Below, piece after piece: positions 60,219 to 64,000 of a stretch of 64,000 bases of DNA. The stretch spans positions 12,004,480-12,068,479 of the forward strand of contig NC_034014.1 of NCBI RefSeq assembly GCF_000346465.2, in the 5' to 3' direction. The position numbers and the translations under genes are program-made. The stretch's first letter is position 1. Each line of letters begins with the position of its first letter. The stretch comes from Prunus persica (Eukaryota; Streptophyta; Magnoliopsida; Rosales; Rosaceae). The notes under the pieces were generated by a model that was not told where the DNA came from, did not search any database, and saw only the letters and a list, made by a program, of their open reading frames with translations.

Positions 60219-62040
60219 TGTTGAGACCCAAAAAATTCATGATTGGGCCCAAAATAAATTACCAGCCCAAAATGCCATTTTATTAAGAAAAGGCATAAAA
60301 AGGAGGTACTCGAAAACTTGCCACATGCGAATTGAAATTCATGCGCCATGCTAATTCACCATGCTAGCTCTACGAGCTCATGCCAAAATTAAACATCAAG
60401 GATAATAAAAAATTAAAGCACGCCAAGCGACATGCCATGCCAAGCATGAAATCGTTGTTTCACACCCAAACACACTACAAGCCTAAGTGGGCCCAAGCCA
60501 CTCAAAATGCCCGGGGCTTGCTTGAGTGGGTTGTGGTATGGACGGTAATAGGTCGTCATGAAGCCCATTGATGGGACGAGAAATGGAGGTTCCGGGTTGC
60601 TTGGGAGCCTCGGGACCCAAGCCCATTTCTTAGGCCCAAATATATGGGTGAGCAAAGAGGGGAAAATAACTCAATCAAAATAACCCAACCAAAATTAGCC
60701 CAGTCAAAGGATAGCCCAACCAAAAGCCCAATGTTTAAATAGCCCACTTATTTAAGTACCTTAGCCCATACAAAATTCCACAATAAACCACAAAAGCCTC
60801 AGCCCTTTGCTAGAAAAGTAGAAGCCACGTAGGAGAGGTCTGCAGGTCCACTGAACAGAGCTGCTGGAAAGTGCCAGCACATGGGAATGGATCAAGTCCC
60901 AAAACAAAACACTAGAGAGACCAAGGGATATTAGCATGTAAGTTGTCAGGAAGAGGAGTACCCTTTCAAACCAGCATATACACCCAGTCGTTTTCCCTTA
61001 TCGGTGCTGGCCCAGGAAGGAGAAGGGAAAGAAGAAGAAAAGTAGCCAAGAGTGGAGCTTCCTACTGAAGCAGCCGCGGGAAGGGTCTTGAGCTCCAAAA
61101 CTCCTGATTTTGTGCAAATAGATAAGGGGAAATCTCACCCAGATAGGAAAGTCAAGAGAAGAGAGGAAAAAGGATGGAAAGACTTGCCAAGATTGGGAAG
61201 AAACCATTAGGGTTTCTTGGGAAAGGATAGTTTCCCGCAGCTATAAAAGGAGGTCCCCTCCACCCAGCAAAAACCAACCCAGGCTGAGAGAGCAAGCTTC
61301 CTCTCTTACTAGCAAAATCCAGTAACCTTGTTCACCTCTTCTTCTTCATTCTGCTTTGCTTGACAGATTATTTTCAGAATCTGTCAAGCTGTCGGAAGAA
61401 GCGATGTTCATCTTTTACCTCCTTCCAGCCAAGATCACCATGCAAATCTGGTTTCCCTCAGTTTAAACACTCACACTTCTCCTTAAGAAGCCTTATTTTC
61501 CCATTTGGTGCTCAACTCATGCTGACCCTGCTCCCATACCACAAGCTCTTCATGCTAAGCCAAAATCTTATCTGAAAGCAAGCACAAAACACCTGTAAGC
61601 AGCCCTCATTTTCATTGGTGAAGGTAACCAGAACACTTCCTAAGGTTTTGCTCCCCTTTCGAAGTGCTTTTGGGGCTTGATTTTCGAACTCAAGCACAAG
61701 GGGCAATTTCAGTAATTTCTCTTTTCTGGCAGCCCAGCCCATTTACAGCTGCTGGAAGAAAAACACCCCCACACTCACTTCCCTACTTCTTTTTTGTTGT
61801 TGTAGAAATTCATTTCCTTCATATTTTCGAACTTCACTTTAAAATTTTTTTTAAGTATACTGTTGCTTTGATATGCCCATCTTTAGAGGTAGTGACTTCT
61901 TTAAAGGGCCTAAGACCCTATGTGATTTATGTTAAATTGTTGAGATGTTTGATATTGTGTTGATTTAGGAATTTGATATTCATGCTGTGTATTCTTACAT
62001 ACGAAAAATTCTTACAATTTTCAGTAGAAGTCAAACCTTT
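60219..62040 (+). mobile_element. Putative gypsy LTR region with promoter
   Basis: Starts TGTTGAGACCCAAAAAATTC. A promoter-like TATAAAA (61242-61248) sits in GCAGCTATAAAAGGAGG, followed by AG- and CT-rich leader-like sequence, as at an LTR transcription start. Further right (62290-62345) CGAGTGGCTTGATTC ... AGGATACATAGGTAACTTGA resembles the post-integrase 3' sequence around 29030 in the deleted gypsy element. Ends, target duplication and lineage are unresolved. Short frames inside are not credible genes. Confidence 0.45.
61242..61248 (+). promoter_or_regulatory. TATA box of the LTR-like region
   Basis: TATAAAA in a GC-balanced context, followed after about 25-35 bp by a leader-like segment beginning CCAACCCAGGCTGAGAG. 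The arrangement is typical of an LTR U3-R boundary. Confidence 0.45.
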
Positions 62041-62891
62041 TTGTTTTTCCTCGGGCATGGTTGTAAAGGTAGTCTAGCTAATGGGCTCGACACCTAATGA
62101 GTATCAGACATGCTCAAGACTCCTTTTAGATTCCAATGGGGAATCAGTAGGTGGGTCTTGAAACAACCACATCTCAAATAGAATCCATGCTGATTCAAAA
62201 CCAAATTCACCCACAAAATCTCGACATTCAATTCATAAATTTTCATAACTAAATCCTCATTTTAGTGGGCCATTCATTCACTGAAAATAAAAACCTACGA
62301 GTGGCTTGATTCATTTGACAAGGATACATAGGTAACTTGAGATCCTTCTGAGAGTGTAGGATATTAAATAAACATACCATATTATGTTTCTTCATAATTT
62401 GAATTAAATGGTATTTCTTTTATGATGATTATCAGAATGGATTATAATTAAGAGATATCATTATGTTGCATGTGTCAAACTTAAATAATAAAAACTTTGT
62501 TCTTATTAAATATTGGTGAAATTGTGTTGGGAGATAGTTGTTCGCCATTTGCAATTTTCCCACAACAAAAAAATTGGTGACATAATGTGTTGGTATATTT
62601 ATGCATTTTGTAAAAAGTTTTTCATCTACCATGAAATGCTATGTTTTGTAATCCCAACTCCTTCCCCCTATATCAATGGATGCATGTTATAATGTTGTTG
62701 TATCTCAATTTAGCTTTGTACATAATTACCATTAAGAACAAAAAACATTTCAAATAAAAATTAAATTTGCTCACTACACCTCACATATGTTCCTGTAACT
62801 CTAGTTAGATTTTTTCTCAAACCATCATGTTCCTACAACCCTAACAAGGTTTATACTCTTATATTGGTGAAAAAATATCTTGTATTTATTC
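62041..62891. other. Intergenic or LTR-internal AT-rich DNA
   Basis: No supported gene or RNA. The left part carries gypsy-like non-coding wording (see the LTR region entry); the rest is AT-rich. Confidence 0.35.
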
Positions 62892-64000
62892 ATGAAGGGT
62901 GAGACTGAAGTTAGAGAGGCTTCTAATGAGGTATGAGTTTATTTTTTGGCCTTTTTCAAGTTTATGATTTCATCGTGGTCGCTGGTTGCGTTCAGCACAC
63001 AAGTACGAACGCATTAGGTAAATTCGGTGGGATGCCACCGAAACATTGCATCTATTTCGATTGTATTTGACTGGCCGTTAACATGGAACGGTGTTCGGTG
63101 GTGTATTACTGAATTTCTACCTACAATTCAATGGCAACGAACAAAATATATTTATTTTTTTAGTAACTTCTTGTCGACCACAAATTTAATGCAAGCTATT
63201 TTGACCTTATTTTCATTGAAGGAACAAAAACAAGGAGACGCCCATACTGAAGGCAATAATGTTGGAACAGAATGTGTAATTGACTATAGTGATCAATTCA
63301 CAACTTTTTATTCGGTAATTATTTTGAGTTTTTTTTTTGTTTTGGTCTAACGTTATTTTTAGTATCATTAACGTGGCATTAATGTTTTAAATTTTAACTT
63401 TAAATAACATGAGTTTAATGTGTAGATATTCAATGGTAGAGATGCATTAATTAGATGGTGCTAGTGCAAAATGAAATTGAATAATATTGTAATTGTAATT
63501 AGAATGTCTGATTATGGAGGAGAGGGCAAGAGGAGACCTCGAGTACTTGCTTGTGAGAGGAGCAGTAACTATAAGTCTTGCAAGTCTAGTGAGACAACTA
63601 ATGTAATGTTAGATGCAAATGGTGATACGAAAAAGTATGCTAGGGACACTGGTACCAAGAAATGTGAATGTCCATTCTTGTTAAAAGGTGTCAATATTGG
63701 TGATGGAGATGATTGGACGTTGGATGTGATTTGCGGAGTACATAACCATGCTATTTCAGAGTATCTTCAAGGTCATTCATTTGTGGGGAGACTTTCTGAA
63801 GAGGAGAATGCCTTGTCGGTGGACATATCTAAGAGTTTGGTGAAACCCATAGATATTTTGGTCACCTTGAAGGATAGAGATGCAATAAATGTTTCAAATA
63901 TGAAGACAATATACAATGCTAGAATCTGAAATAGAACCAAAGAATTTGCTGGGAGAATACAGATGTAACAATTGCTTACTAAGTTGTCCGAACACAATTA
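62892..64000 (+). pseudogene. Decayed FAR1/MULE-type transposase gene, N-terminal part, cut by window end
   Basis: A clear exon runs from 63426 with an intron (63315-63425, GT-AG, phase 0) before it. The previous exon ends TECVIDYSDQFTTFYS. The main exon encodes a zinc-binding FAR1/MULE region: RRPRVLACERSSNYKSCKS, KKCECPFLLKG, WTLDVICGVHNHAISEYL and GRLSEEENALSVDISKSL, then LVTLKDRDAINVSN. In-frame stops lie at 63462 (TAG), 63927 (TGA) and 63966 (TAA), beyond which the same frame continues sensibly (NRTKEFAGRIQM, QLLTKLSEHN). An upstream ATG at 62892 with a short frame ending at a GT donor is a possible first exon. Family proteins are MULE transposases or domesticated FAR1/FRS transcription factors; this copy is inactive. 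The DDE core would lie beyond the window. Confidence 0.75.

Noticed and set aside
1..64000. CRISPR arrays, bacterial-style operons or a plastid/mitochondrial insertion
   Set aside because: No regularly spaced identical short repeats, and no organellar gene was recognised; all features fit a plant nuclear genome.

Overview
This looks like about 64 kb of nuclear DNA from a eudicot plant. The evidence is GT-AG introns in AT-rich DNA, a plant-specific Kelch-phosphatase gene, and heavy loading with plant LTR retrotransposons and MITEs. A run of exactly 100 Ns (9172-9271) marks a draft-assembly gap. I cannot name the family or species.

Only three host loci are visible. (1) 17943-23417, plus strand: a nine-exon gene for a DNAJC8-type J-domain protein (241 aa), intact. 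(2) 25241-25941, plus strand: an NDR1/HIN1-like (LEA_2) gene that has lost its ATG and carries a one-base frameshift, so a probable pseudogene. (3) 36187-47833, minus strand: a 21-exon gene for a BSL2/BSL3-type Kelch plus PP1-like phosphatase of brassinosteroid signalling. Its exons sum to 3018 nt (1005 aa) with all catalytic motifs intact. No functional link between the three is evident.

The rest is repeat. 0.4-2.6 kb is a diverged large LTR. 3.0-3.8 kb is an inverted-repeat element. 4.5-7.9 kb is a decayed Tat-lineage Ty3/gypsy pol ending in a hairpin-unit minisatellite. 7.9-10.65 kb is a near-palindromic foldback element with hAT-like ends and an ORF in each arm. 10.7-12 kb is a gag-like remnant on the minus strand. 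12.6-15.5 kb and 29.1-31.9 kb are two solo LTRs of one family in opposite orientation, each with a perfect 5-bp target duplication. 26.5-29.1 kb is a second Tat-type element whose RT-RNase H-integrase core has been deleted. 49.8-64 kb is a nest of copia LTR-like sequence, a CACTA-type terminus, a 1156-bp unit in three tandem copies, a copia RT-RNase H fragment, a minus-strand Tat integrase remnant, another LTR and the start of a decayed FAR1/MULE gene.

The two intact genes are themselves invaded, within introns only: a LINE scrap and a hAT MITE in the DNAJC8 gene, and a 924-bp Harbinger-like element in BSL intron 6. The foldback element and the triplicated unit are the parts I could not match to a standard element class. 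I did not find a convincing new host system.
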